Notes: generated by a model from the sequence alone, not told the origin. A stretch of DNA of 64,000 nt from CAWBOY01 sp963790585 (GCA_963790585.1 CAWBOY010000006.1:806001-870000); one strand, 5' to 3'; shown: positions 18,194 to 26,936, counted from the stretch's first letter. A program made the numbers and translations.

Positions 18194-19063
18194 TTACATA
18201 TCGTCAATGTCCTCAATGTCCTTCAACACGCTGATGGACGTACAACGGCAATTGCATTTTTCTTCCGGACTAAGACCAAAGTAACCGGGGTACGGCGCTC
18301 TCTCACCACCTACATTAAACTGCTCACCGATATTGATAATGGTTCCGTGAAGCGCTTCATGCGTCGGTCTGGTTTTGTGGTCAAGTACCGCGAACCACTC
18401 CACGCCCCGTAGTACACCCATTGCATTCAGCTGGTGACGGGCAGCATCCGCACCGGCGTTGAGGCTACCCGTCGCTTCGGTGCGGACAATGAGTTCTGCC
18501 CTTGCCTGACTTGCACCGATGAGGACGGTTCTCACCCGCTGCGCCGATTGATAGAGGTTATCCCCCGCGTGTATCGAATCGATCAAAGCAGTCGCTAGAT
18601 CGTCACGGACTCCCGAAACGAGGTTTGACCACCACGGTTGACTAATGGAAGTCGTCACGAACCATACAACACGCTCGCGGACAATCGGCGGTAATGCGAG
18701 TAGCCCCGTCCCGATCGTTACGGCTTCCTTTGTTTCGACCGTTGTTCCACGGTGCCGAATGCGCCCGAGTTCCGTTGTCGCCCCCTGTAAAGCGAGGCGG
18801 GTTATCGCGCTTGCTACTTCCGTTTTGAGGCGGATGCTCCATTGATCTGACTGGTAGAGCATCTCTGCATTCAACTCCGCCCCGTCCAAAATTAAACTCG
18901 CCAGCTCATCGGCTTGTTCCTGAAAGAACGTCATGAGCGATCGGTACAGCGTCCGGCTACCCGCGCTGTGTAGTGCTAACCACGCGGCGGAATGTTTAGT
19001 CGAGAAAGCGAAAGGATCGGGCTTGAATGCCCGCCTCCATTCCCATCGGATGCGGTGATTCAA
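18194..19063 (-). CDS. phage head morphogenesis protein (Mu gpF/SPP1 gp7 family)
   Basis: The C-terminal half carries the family pattern: RTEATGSLNAGADAARHQL, then VEWFAVLDHKTRPTHEALHG and the cysteine pair NCRCTS near the end. Members are minor head proteins made next to the portal and packaged in the procapsid. It overlaps the portal 3' end by 68 bp if the first ATG is used. The N-terminal 120 residues are helical and not recognised. Length of 289 aa fits the short members. Confidence 0.8.
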   Translation of the reverse strand: MNHRIRWEWRRAFKPDPFAFSTKHSAAWLALHSAGSRTLYRSLMTFFQEQADELASLILDGAELNAEMLYQSDQWSIRLKTEVASAITRLALQGATTELGRIRHRGTTVETKEAVTIGTGLLALPPIVRERVVWFVTTSISQPWWSNLVSGVRDDLATALIDSIHAGDNLYQSAQRVRTVLIGASQARAELIVRTEATGSLNAGADAARHQLNAMGVLRGVEWFAVLDHKTRPTHEALHGTIINIGEQFNVGGERAPYPGYFGLSPEEKCNCRCTSISVLKDIEDIDDM

Positions 19064-19822
19064 TCAGCGCTTCACCCTCTTCACCTTCCAACGGAGGGAG
19101 ATCATAAGCATCCCGTAACTCGTTTTTTCGCAACGCCCCATACTTTGCCAGCTGGTCTAGATCCGCGCGTTTCTGGTCGGGATCATGCGCCCGTGCCTCT
19201 TCGATCCACAAAAGCAAATCAGGCTCGCCTAACCGTGGCAATAGTTGATGAGTAAGTGCGCTCGACAAGCGTTCAATCAAAGGGTTAATTTTATGAGCAA
19301 GCCAATTCTCGGAAGCAATGGTAGCACTTGCCCGATTGACGCCCTCAATTTGTCCCATTACAATCGGGTTCGTTAGAAACCCTTGGGTAATTCTTCCCTT
19401 CGTGTCTTTGCCACTTTCAAGGAAACCCATCTCGTTCGGGTTCGTCGTGAGCTGCTTAATATCCTCTACCAAACCATCCATTATAACCGGCTCGCCCGTA
19501 TTCAACGGCCCACGGTAGGCTAATTTGAGCGCGGCTATCAACTGCGCCCGTTGTTCCTTTGTGAGTATCGGGCGTTGTCCGGGTGTACCTTCTACGTCTG
19601 GATGCCTGCCAATTACAATTCCGATTCCGGGCATTAGACCATTCTGAAACGCTTTTTGTTGGCTAATTTGCAAATGCTCATCGGTGACACAAGCAAGAGC
19701 ATTTAGCGACAATGTAGACAATCCGCCAGCGTAGGGATTTTTAATATCCGGTATGCTAAACCGGATCATATCTTCAGGCGGTATACTTAAACTATGACCA
19801 GTCCCGTAAACAAGCACTTTGT
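18996..19822 (-). pseudogene. phage portal protein, C-terminal part (cut by IS)
   Basis: Continues the portal reading frame after the inserted element: KVLVYGTGHSLSIPPEDMIR and onward, ending SFRFLD. Removing the 1262-bp IS and one copy of the 10-bp target duplication joins both parts in frame to 453 codons (452 aa), a normal HK97-type portal length. As it stands the gene cannot make a portal. The C-terminal helical region typical of portals (ENWLAHKINPLIERLSSALT) is intact. Confidence 0.85.
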
Positions 19823-21084
19823 CAGGGCAATCGCATCTAATCCCCCATAAAAAGGCCAAGAATGGCCTCGCGCGTTTCGTCGTTCCAGCCTGCTTGCAAG
19901 CGCTTCTTCTCGATGCCGCCTTTGGTCGATTCGTCCTGCCGCAATAACGAGATGACCCAGCGTCGTAACAACGCCAGGTTCCCTGCCGCATGGCCCGTCC
20001 GAGCACGATTGCGATCCTCCGCAAAATACATGTCCAACACCCAATGCAAGCCATTCTCCACTCCCCAATGACTCCGTATCGCTCCCGCCATCTGCTTCGC
20101 TTTGGGTTGCAGGCTGCTTATAAAATAACGCACCTCCGACTTCTCCACTCCACCCTCCTGGTAGCTACGCGTGCAACGGGCGATGCTCACCAGATCCCGC
20201 CAATCCTCCTGATGACGCAACGTCTTGGGTACCGCCATCGTCTGCGTCCAGCGCGTTTCCAAGCGACCGTGCCCCTTGTCCTGCTCCGTGTGCGTTTGCA
20301 CCGTTGCCGTGCTACGACCCTCGTCCACGGCGGCAAACGCCTCCACGATGTCCTGCTCCAAATGCTCCTGATTCCCTTTCACCGCCAGCACATAATCGGC
20401 TCCCTTTTCTCGTATCTTGCTGGCAATCTCTTTCTGACATCCCATGGCATCCAAAGTCACAATCGCTCCCGTCAATTCCAACACCTCCAACAGTTTAGGA
20501 ATCGCTGTGATCTCATTGGATTTGTCATCGACCACTTCCTGACCCAAAAGCAATTGGTTCTCCGTGGCCCAGGCGCTAACGACATGAAGCGGATGCTTGC
20601 TCTTGGCTCGATCCAACGTCGCACGAGCCGTCTTGCCGTCGATGGCCACCACCTGGCCGGACGTACTCCGTTCGAGGCTGGTCACCCAGCTCAGAAAACA
20701 CTCGACAAAGGCTTTGCCATCCAGGGCGGCGAACACACGAGCGAAGGTGTCATGCGACGGCACGCGGTCGGGCAGATCCAGGAATTTTTCGAGCCAGACG
20801 CGCTTGCTCTTGGCGAACTTTTCCATGGCCACGCAATCGTTGGCGCCGCTGACGACAGCGCACAGGGCGATGAAGAGGATGTCCAGCAGTCGGTGATGCT
20901 TGGTACGGTTGATGCGTGGATCCTGCAACTGGGCAAAAGCGGCAAGAAAGGGGGTTGCTTGGGTCTGCGCCATGAGTCTTTTCCTCCGTGAAACGGGTAC
21001 GTTCCACCAGAATCATTCGCAGTAACCTTGTCCCTGACAACTGAACAGCCAATAATGAACAGGCGTTCAGATGCGATTGCCCTG
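19823..21084 (-). mobile_element. ISAs1-family insertion sequence, 1262 bp, complete
   Basis: Both ends show the same 16-bp inverted repeat CAGGGCAATCGCATCT, flanked by a perfect 10-bp target duplication AGCACTTTGT (19813-19822 and 21085-21094). One transposase gene fills the element. Perfect ends, duplication and an intact transposase mark a recent insertion into the portal gene. Confidence 0.95.
19837..20973 (-). CDS. ISAs1-family transposase
   Basis: 378-aa DDE transposase of the H-repeat-associated/ISAs1 group. The N-terminus has the family opening (QDPRINRTKHHRLLDILFIA), followed by catalytic motifs VAIDGKTARA, VTLDAMGCQ and the C-terminal HWGVENGLHWVLDM. No frameshift is seen. The start at 20973 lies about 110 bp inside the IS end. 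The stop lies 14 bp inside the left inverted repeat. Confidence 0.95.
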   Translation of the reverse strand: MAQTQATPFLAAFAQLQDPRINRTKHHRLLDILFIALCAVVSGANDCVAMEKFAKSKRVWLEKFLDLPDRVPSHDTFARVFAALDGKAFVECFLSWVTSLERSTSGQVVAIDGKTARATLDRAKSKHPLHVVSAWATENQLLLGQEVVDDKSNEITAIPKLLEVLELTGAIVTLDAMGCQKEIASKIREKGADYVLAVKGNQEHLEQDIVEAFAAVDEGRSTATVQTHTEQDKGHGRLETRWTQTMAVPKTLRHQEDWRDLVSIARCTRSYQEGGVEKSEVRYFISSLQPKAKQMAGAIRSHWGVENGLHWVLDMYFAEDRNRARTGHAAGNLALLRRWVISLLRQDESTKGGIEKKRLQAGWNDETREAILGLFMGD

Positions 21085-21626
21085 AGCACTTTGTAGGAAT
21101 CAAATAGCCGTTTTTCGGTATGCACCGGCTGAACCCAATCATCACTTAAATACCACAAGTACGGACGCGCTTTGTCGTCCCTACATATCCACCAATAAGA
21201 CTCCCCCTCCAATTCTAATGAACAAAGGGTAAGGAAAATCAGACTCCAATAATCCATCAAGTCGTTCGGATTATGAAGCACGTCCAAAATAGGATGAGAG
21301 TCAATCATCTCCGCTTCGTCATGAATGCGCTTCACACAAGACGGCGCATGTTTCAAACGCTTTTTAGGCGAACCCTTTTTTGGGGTCCGCGCAAGTAATA
21401 GCGGTTGACTTGCAATCTTCTGTGCGGCCACACGAATAACAGCTGCCTGCCATCCAATAAAATGCCGCAACCGCTCGCGTCGAATGCCGATGGTATTAGA
21501 ACCCAATTGCCCGGAACCGGCGCCTCGACCTGCAACGAGACTCTCTCCCGCCGCTTTTGTGCGAGCAGACGAGAACATCGCGTCGGCTAATTCCGCCGCT
21601 CGATTCATCGCGGTTCGTAGGCTCAT
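21085..21626 (-). pseudogene. phage portal protein, N-terminal part (cut by IS)
   Basis: First 177 or so codons of an HK97-type portal: helical start, then WQAAVIRVAAQKIASQPLLL and YWSLIFLTLCSLELEGESYW, characteristic of portal wings. The frame then enters the ISAs1 element at DSYKVL. The ATG overlaps the stop of the upstream 78-aa gene (ATGA), indicating translational coupling. With the C-terminal part it restores one uninterrupted portal. Confidence 0.85.
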
Positions 21627-21859
21627 GTAGAACCTCCGTTGCGGAATGCCTTCATCGAAAATTCTGCCGTCTCAGCTGCTACACGTCGTCGATCACGTTC
21701 TACTACAGAGGCAAGTGAATCCCTCTCCAGTTCCGCCGCTTCCAGCTTGACCGCCAGCATCTTCAATTCAGTTTCGCATGACTCCAGCTGTAGGCGCAAA
21801 ATCGGATCGGCAAACGACGCAGACAACCAAACCAATACGCGGCGGATCAGTCTCATCAT
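21623..21859 (-). CDS. small coiled-coil protein upstream of portal
   Basis: 78 aa: a short hydrophobic N-terminal stretch (LIRRVLVWLSASFA) and then a heptad-rich helix (LQLESCETELKMLAVKLEAAELERD). It could be a small membrane-anchored or scaffold-like protein; I do not recognise a family. Its stop codon overlaps the portal start by 4 bp, so it belongs to the head operon. Confidence 0.6.
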   Translation of the reverse strand: MMRLIRRVLVWLSASFADPILRLQLESCETELKMLAVKLEAAELERDSLASVVERDRRRVAAETAEFSMKAFRNGGST

Positions 21860-21878
21860 GCTCCCCTCGAAACACCAA

Positions 21879-21972
21879 CAATTTATTATTAAATTGTTTT
21901 CCCGCCATCCAAGACGTCTCGTCTGACAGGCAACAATTTATTATTAAATTGTTTTCCCGATAACGGGAAAAC
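21879..21972. repeat. double palindrome plus hairpin terminator
   Basis: Two copies of CAATTTATTATTAAATTG (21879-21896, 21934-21951), each followed by TTTTCCCG, make a direct repeat of about 28 bp. After the second copy the hairpin GTTTTCCCG-ATAA-CGGGAAAAC (21951-21972) reaches the stop codon of the next upstream gene. The core TTCCCGTTATCGGGAA recurs at 26802-26817. It may act as terminator or mRNA-processing signal between the capsid unit and the portal unit. Confidence 0.8.
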
Positions 21973-22613
21973 TACTCCGCTTGCTCCCTTAACTCCGCCA
22001 GCTTGCGATCATACGCGGTCCGTTGGTCCGGTGTCATCGTGGCATAGGCGAGCGCCTGTTGCTGACGAGTCATCTCAATAACAGGGTCTTCGTAGGGTTC
22101 ATGGCCATTGAATACCTTGCGCGGCTTGCCTTCTATTTTATCAGGCAATTTACCTGAAATGATCCGGCAACAACCGCTCTCAACACCGCGACGAATCCAA
22201 TAGAGCCAAGTAGGAACGTCGCGCGGGTCGGTCAATTCGCGGACCGTCTCGCGCGGTCCTACTTGTAACGGATCGTCTTCCAATAAAACCTTGATGGGAT
22301 GTCCCAAGAATCGACCAATCCTCTTGACGATATGCGCGTTTGCTTCATCGCGTAACGGCTCGATAATCGTTCCGGTTCGTTTGTCAATGTCCAAAATTAA
22401 ACGCTGGCCCGGTACGATCGGCGCCGAATAAGACTTAGCTCGAGCGTTATTATCAATTGCGCGAGACATATCAAATTTGCCGCGTAAACTGAATTGCAAC
22501 GGGCGGAAAAACCAATTGACATTCAGATCGACCTCGCGCTCTTCCAATTGCGCATCGTCGTTGCGAATTGACCGCGAGCCTCTACCGTCTATTTCAACAG
22601 CAATTGTTGACAT
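21972..22613 (-). CDS. unknown protein between capsid and portal genes
   Basis: 213 aa, mostly polar, with mixed alpha/beta content (EVDLNVNWFFRPLQFSLRG, PIKVLLEDDPLQVGPRE) and a helical C-terminus. I recognise no domain. It follows the capsid gene by 14 bp, so co-translation with capsid is likely, and a structural or head-decoration role is only an inference from position. A hairpin immediately follows its stop. Confidence 0.65.
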   Translation of the reverse strand: MSTIAVEIDGRGSRSIRNDDAQLEEREVDLNVNWFFRPLQFSLRGKFDMSRAIDNNARAKSYSAPIVPGQRLILDIDKRTGTIIEPLRDEANAHIVKRIGRFLGHPIKVLLEDDPLQVGPRETVRELTDPRDVPTWLYWIRRGVESGCCRIISGKLPDKIEGKPRKVFNGHEPYEDPVIEMTRQQQALAYATMTPDQRTAYDRKLAELREQAE

Positions 22614-22627
22614 TTTTTTTCCTTTCG

Positions 22628-24148
22628 TTAATTAGCAGCATCACTCATTATCCCGAAGGCATTGCCATCTACCACGCGCCCACCAACACGCATACGAACC
22701 ACCAACAAGCGTAGGTTGCGCAACGCAAGATATTCGCCTTCGCTATACCAATTAATATCAATACCTAATCGCCGGTAGAGGCGGTATTTTTTCATGCAAC
22801 CAAAAACTACTTGATTATTGGCGAGCTGCTGCCCAATACTAACAGGCACGCCATAAAGCAAATAAGCGGCTAATCCGGCTGCGGTGCCATCGGCGCCGCC
22901 GAATTCTCCACCCATACCCATAACGCGGCGCGTGTCGGTCGGGCCAACCGGAATAGCGCGGAACCGGCGATAGGTCACGTCGTTCATTAACAGACGGGGA
23001 TTTAACGTAGCTTGGCGATATTGCTTTTTAACGGCGAAGTAGAGCGATTCGAGATCGCTAACTGTGGCCGGCCCAGGCAGTCCGTTGTCAGAATTAACAG
23101 CGTTGGAAATTGTATCATTTATGATGCCCAATGGCTGAATAGCACCATCGCCAACGGAAATAACACTGTCAAGCGCTTCGGCAAATTTTTGCCCAATTTG
23201 CTCGACAAGCGCGCCCGCAACGTCCACGCCCGAATCGGCGAGGAAATCGTTTCCCACTTCCACGGCACAAACACAATTGAATATATTTGTGTCTATTGCA
23301 GATACCATTTGCGACGTGTTAAACGGCGTGATGCTACTGCCTTCGGTTGTGCCCCAAATAACGTTGGGGTTGGCCAACGCGCCGCCCTCAATGCGCCTGC
23401 CACGCGGTACGTCCACAATGTCAACGTATGGAGAAATTTCGCCAGTGAGAACAGGGTACGTAATGAGACGATCATCGAAGAAAATTGGAGCAATCTCAAT
23501 ACCACCACTCGACGAATCGTCCAATAAGCTCTTTAGCATGAGCGGTCTACCGCCGAAAGATCGCTGCTCTAGCAACGCACGCGCCTGCGCACCGCTGACG
23601 GTATCTTCGTCGTTACGGCCTTTCACTCGGGAAAAGGTCTCCGTTGCGAATAAGGAACGTGTCATCGCTTCATCGGCTTCCGTCCAATTCACCGGAACGC
23701 CAGACTTGAGGGCGCTAAATTTGAGCCATGCGCCCATCTTTGCACGATCAGACGCACTATCCTTTTCGACGACGCCGGTCGAATGACCGTGCTTCGTTGT
23801 GGCGACGGAAGCACGCTTTGTCGAGTATCGCGCGAAGGGACTCTTAACGTCTACGCGCCCGGCACCAGCGCCGCCACTCGCACCGGCAATAGCGCCGCTA
23901 CCGGCAGAGGCTTTCTTTTTCACGGCAGTCATTTTCTTATCCTTTAATTTTACACCTTGGTAGGTGGCTAATTGATCTTCCAACAAATCACCTGATTGCA
24001 TTGCGCGAACAAGGCACAATCGTAAACTGTATTCGCTCGCCTTTTGTGACCAACCGGGCCGCGAGCGATCTATATAACTTTTCGCAAATTGAATTGAACG
24101 GGCCGATAATGGTCGATCCATTGCTAGAGTTATTGAACTTGATTTCAT
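22628..24148 (-). CDS. HK97-type major capsid protein
   Basis: Start placed at MKSSSITLAM (24148), which follows a GAGG box; an in-frame upstream GTG-type start would add 35 unlikely residues. The first 130 or so residues are charged and low in complexity (KKKASAGSGAIAGASGGAG), like a delta/scaffold region normally removed during maturation. The remainder has HK97 capsid traits: FSRVKGRNDEDTVSGA, EISPYVDIVDVPRGRRIEGG, EVGNDFLADSGVDVAGAL, LVRMRVGGRVVDGNAFGIM. No separate prohead protease gene is seen, so maturation would need host or helper protease, or none. Confidence 0.8.
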   Translation of the reverse strand: MKSSSITLAMDRPLSARSIQFAKSYIDRSRPGWSQKASEYSLRLCLVRAMQSGDLLEDQLATYQGVKLKDKKMTAVKKKASAGSGAIAGASGGAGAGRVDVKSPFARYSTKRASVATTKHGHSTGVVEKDSASDRAKMGAWLKFSALKSGVPVNWTEADEAMTRSLFATETFSRVKGRNDEDTVSGAQARALLEQRSFGGRPLMLKSLLDDSSSGGIEIAPIFFDDRLITYPVLTGEISPYVDIVDVPRGRRIEGGALANPNVIWGTTEGSSITPFNTSQMVSAIDTNIFNCVCAVEVGNDFLADSGVDVAGALVEQIGQKFAEALDSVISVGDGAIQPLGIINDTISNAVNSDNGLPGPATVSDLESLYFAVKKQYRQATLNPRLLMNDVTYRRFRAIPVGPTDTRRVMGMGGEFGGADGTAAGLAAYLLYGVPVSIGQQLANNQVVFGCMKKYRLYRRLGIDINWYSEGEYLALRNLRLLVVRMRVGGRVVDGNAFGIMSDAAN

Positions 24149-24266
24149 CTTCACAACAACCTCATATATAAACCGGCGGGCGCCGCTCCGTACAGCGCCC
24201 ACCGGCGAAAGGTCCCCACCACAAGTGGGGTCACATTTATATAATACTTGCATTACGCCATAAATG

Positions 24267-25160
24267 TTACGCTGATAACATTTTGTTTCGACAAATTACA
24301 TATTCCCGCGCGTCCTTGAATTCTGACTCAATCGGCGCCACAACCGCTTTGATTCCAGCGTCCTTTAGTTTCGAGACGATAAATTCGGCACCTTGCTTAC
24401 CGGGCCAAAGACCATTGTCTTTTTTGTCATTTTCTTGTAATACATGTATTTCACGATTCGTTCCGCGAAGCAACTCAACTAACATTTCCGCGCCGCCCAT
24501 TGCGGAATGACGGCCAATAACGGGTACATCCATTGATGCAAGAGCGAGTACATCCGTTGCACCTTCGACGATCCGAATAGGTCCAATATGATCTTGCCAA
24601 CCGACAGTAATATATAGGCCGCGATGACAGCCCGGCATGACCCACTTCTTTACATCTTTTCCTATCGATCGGATCACTATACCGACGACATTATTTTGTG
24701 CGTCTACTTCTGGAAAAGTGTAATGATGCCTAGCGTTATAGGCGTTCTCCTCTTCGTTGTAGCCAATAAGAGGAAGAGCATCTAAGCATTCAATCGGCAA
24801 TTCAAGGGAATCGGCTAGGCGCTTGCGCCGTCCGGGTGTCATGTTGTCGGCATACCGCTCGGCGATTCGTCTCCAGTTTTTTCCCTTGCTCACTTTTTTG
24901 GGGGAAGGGGCGGAGGAAAAATTAGTGGGCGGAACGCGACCGGCTTGTACCATCATCCCTGTCGGCTTGATGGGGTCATCCGCAGTGCGGTAGATGCTAC
25001 ACTGCGGATTGCCTCGGCACGGCAAACCCATGCGAAACCCAGCTTGCGGGCCTGATTTCCGCCAACAAAAGATCAACCCGTCAGCTTTACGGCTACACTT
25101 GGCCGTAGCGCCGCAAACGAGGCACGGTTCTGCCCGGCTGACGATCCTTGGGCTTGTCAT
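24267..25160 (-). CDS. zinc-finger/TOPRIM primase-like protein
   Basis: 297 aa. N-terminal cysteine ribbon (CLVCGATAKCSRKADGLIFC) followed by a linker and a TOPRIM domain: IRIVEGATDVLALASMDVPV gives the catalytic Glu and D, and LQENDKKDNGLWPGKQGA the later acidic pair. This matches primases of small phages, satellites and integrative plasmids. It lies upstream of capsid in the same direction. No helicase domain is fused. A 51-bp palindrome lies 90 bp upstream and may be its operator or an origin. Confidence 0.8.
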   Translation of the reverse strand: MTSPRIVSRAEPCLVCGATAKCSRKADGLIFCWRKSGPQAGFRMGLPCRGNPQCSIYRTADDPIKPTGMMVQAGRVPPTNFSSAPSPKKVSKGKNWRRIAERYADNMTPGRRKRLADSLELPIECLDALPLIGYNEEENAYNARHHYTFPEVDAQNNVVGIVIRSIGKDVKKWVMPGCHRGLYITVGWQDHIGPIRIVEGATDVLALASMDVPVIGRHSAMGGAEMLVELLRGTNREIHVLQENDKKDNGLWPGKQGAEFIVSKLKDAGIKAVVAPIESEFKDAREYVICRNKMLSA

Positions 25161-25248
25161 GGTCTTACCCCTTTCGTTTTGTTACACTCGAAGTACACGC
25201 CGCTCGTGCGCCGCACACTATATATTTCCCCCGCCCCTGTCTTTGATT

Positions 25249-25299
25249 TGTCCGATTTAGCCTAATTAGGTATTACTCTTAATTAGGCTATTTCGGACA
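25249..25299. promoter_or_regulatory. 51-bp imperfect palindrome, operator or origin candidate
   Basis: TGTCCGA-TT-TAGCCTAATTA, an 11-bp centre, then TAATTAGGCTA-TT-TCGGACA. Only the central two bases of each arm mismatch. It lies in the 205-bp gap between the primase gene and the upstream gene, in a locally AT-rich stretch. Confidence 0.7.
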
Positions 25300-25365
25300 T
25301 TCACCATTATAGATCACATAAAACATCCGTTATGTATGAATATAATTATGATAATAGCTATCCGG

Positions 25366-26187
25366 TTAATGGCATAATGAGCAAGCTATGGTGTCGAGTA
25401 ATTCCATGGCCTTTTCGTCGTGTTCCGGAATGTCATAAGTAACATCCCAGCGCAGCCCCTTGCCGTCTGCCGGTCGAAAGTGCGAAGGTATACCGATGGC
25501 GTTGAGGGCATCGACAAGAGATTCAGGCTTCGTACAGCGAACCACGCCGATACGCTCATATTTTGATTCCGTTTCTGGAAGAGACCAATCGTGAGACGAC
25601 GTGATGGGGCGGATGCGTGACTCCCCCTCATCCCATGCCGTCCCTAGATCGCGTAGCGACTTGCCGAGCAAAGTAACGGCTGTCTCCCAATCGTTATGAA
25701 CGTGACATTTAGCAACGCTAGGCGGTGCGCTGCCTATGATAATCCCAGGATGATCGACGCATCCGATCCGAACCCATGACACACCTTGCCGACGAAACTG
25801 CTTTTGCTGCGCTGGCCATTTTTCTGGTTCGGAAAGCTGGTCAAAAATCATGCCCTTTGAGCGCAAAATCATCACGCCAAAATGTTCCCCCGCGCGACGT
25901 AGCAACGCCTCACGGCATATCTTGCACCGCCATGACTGACACCATAGAGCCATGATTTTTTCCTTTGGGTTTTTCCTACTCCGCAACCGCATAGGTCTAC
26001 TTCCACCACGACACCACTTTTTTGAGTTGGGCAAATCTAGCAATTCTCGAATTCGTACTATTGCATTATGCGATGAAAAATCACTATTTTGCCCTACTCC
26101 GATCAATCCCGTTCTGATATAATCACTCAAGATGGTCTCCAATTTACGCCAAGCGAGGACGGCTAATCTTTCGCTTGGCGATTTCAC
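25366..26187 (-). CDS. unknown protein with Cys motif, satellite replication region
   Basis: The open frame is 273 aa from a GTG. A better ribosome site (AAAGGA) precedes the internal ATG at 25953, which would give a 195-aa product starting MALWCQSWRCKICREALLRR. The C-x-x-C within CKICREALLRRAGEHFG suggests zinc binding. Position between an HTH regulator and a primase suggests a role in replication, possibly initiation, but no known Rep motif is certain. Confidence 0.6.
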   Translation of the reverse strand: MKSPSERLAVLAWRKLETILSDYIRTGLIGVGQNSDFSSHNAIVRIRELLDLPNSKKWCRGGSRPMRLRSRKNPKEKIMALWCQSWRCKICREALLRRAGEHFGVMILRSKGMIFDQLSEPEKWPAQQKQFRRQGVSWVRIGCVDHPGIIIGSAPPSVAKCHVHNDWETAVTLLGKSLRDLGTAWDEGESRIRPITSSHDWSLPETESKYERIGVVRCTKPESLVDALNAIGIPSHFRPADGKGLRWDVTYDIPEHDEKAMELLDTIACSLCH

Positions 26188-26207
26188 TTCAAGTTTTGGC
26201 CGTGACT

Positions 26208-26651
26208 CTATTTACAGAGTTTGTTCCGTCTCTCAATTTTTTGCGCCTCAACGATAATCGCATCCCAAAACACCTTCAGATTCACTTTTTCTGGCGGGAC
26301 GTTGCTTAGGTGCGCGATTTCGCGCATGTCAACGCCCGTTGGGTTTATCAATGAGTCTTCGTCGAAAAGCCACGGAAAGACGTTTGGCCGAAATGCCAAA
26401 AGATAGTGCCTTCCCTGATCGATTTCAGCTTGGAATACGTCATCGGGCATGATCCAAAGCATACCCATGACGCTCCGACACGATTCGTCATTGAAGCCTA
26501 ATCGCTTGAGGTTTTTGGCAACTGCGATAGAAAGGGCTTGGCACAAGGACAAGCTACCCGAACAAGGTATCTTCCCTTTTTGAGCGAGATATGAAAGCTG
26601 TCGCTCCGTCAAACCAAGCAACTTGCTTGCCTCGATTCTTGTCAATCTCAT
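26208..26651 (-). CDS. MerR-like helix-turn-helix regulator
   Basis: 147 aa starting MRLTRIEASKLLGLTERQLS, a winged-helix/MerR-type DNA-binding start (SYLAQKGKIPC as the wing turn). The C-terminal two thirds are not recognised. It is the first gene of the minus-strand operon and has a good promoter upstream, so it is the likely regulator or excisionase-like switch of the element. Confidence 0.7.
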   Translation of the reverse strand: MRLTRIEASKLLGLTERQLSYLAQKGKIPCSGSLSLCQALSIAVAKNLKRLGFNDESCRSVMGMLWIMPDDVFQAEIDQGRHYLLAFRPNVFPWLFDEDSLINPTGVDMREIAHLSNVPPEKVNLKVFWDAIIVEAQKIERRNKLCK

Positions 26652-26689
26652 ATTTGGTTTCTCCGCTTACCTAATTGGATCTATGGTTA

Positions 26690-26719
26690 ATTGTACGTTC
26701 GGCCATATTGGATCGTCAA
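26690..26719 (-). promoter_or_regulatory. sigma70-type promoter of the satellite operon
   Basis: On the minus strand TTGACG (-35, 26719-26714), 18 bp spacer, TACAAT (-10, 26695-26690), about 39 bp upstream of the regulator ATG. Confidence 0.65.
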
Positions 26720-26787
26720 CATGAAAGCGACGTAAATCCTGAAAATGTATTACGTTATGTCTTGAGCGCTATATAAATTTGGGAGTA

Positions 26788-26835
26788 TAAAATTAAACTG
26801 GTTCCCGTTATCGGGAAAGATGTAGTTTAATTTTG
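26788..26835. repeat. nested inverted repeat (AAAATTAAACT outside, TTCCCG/CGGGAA inside)
   Basis: Outer arms AAAATTAAACT (26789-26799) and AGTTTAATTTT (26824-26834) enclose the hairpin TTCCCG-TTAT-CGGGAA (26802-26817). The same hairpin core is found after the 213-aa gene at 21952-21971. It directly follows the stop of a truncated minus-strand gene and would serve as its terminator. Confidence 0.7.
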
Positions 26836-26841
26836 CACTGG

Positions 26842-26936
26842 CTATATTCCCCGCTCCGCTAGTTCCCGCTCTACGGCTTCATCATGCAGCCGTTTCCTTT
26901 GAATCGGTTTGATCGGCACGGGTGCGCCGTTCAGGG
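26842..26936 (-). pseudogene. 3' remnant of a gene truncated by the IS21 element
   Basis: From the IS edge the minus strand reads DTLNGAPVPIKPIQRKRLHD then EAVERELAERGI and a TAG stop (26844-26842). It is fluent coding sequence with a basic-acidic helical tail but only about 32 codons, so the protein family cannot be named. It must be the end of a satellite or island gene whose body was removed. Confidence 0.6.

Noticed and set aside
20055..20991. Long plus-strand frame opposite the ISAs1 transposase
   Set aside because: It is the antisense shadow of an intact transposase with clear DDE motifs.
20691..21084. Continuation of the portal ORF beyond DSYKVL
   Set aside because: It is read through the end of the ISAs1 element in a non-coding frame; the 10-bp duplication shows the true junction.
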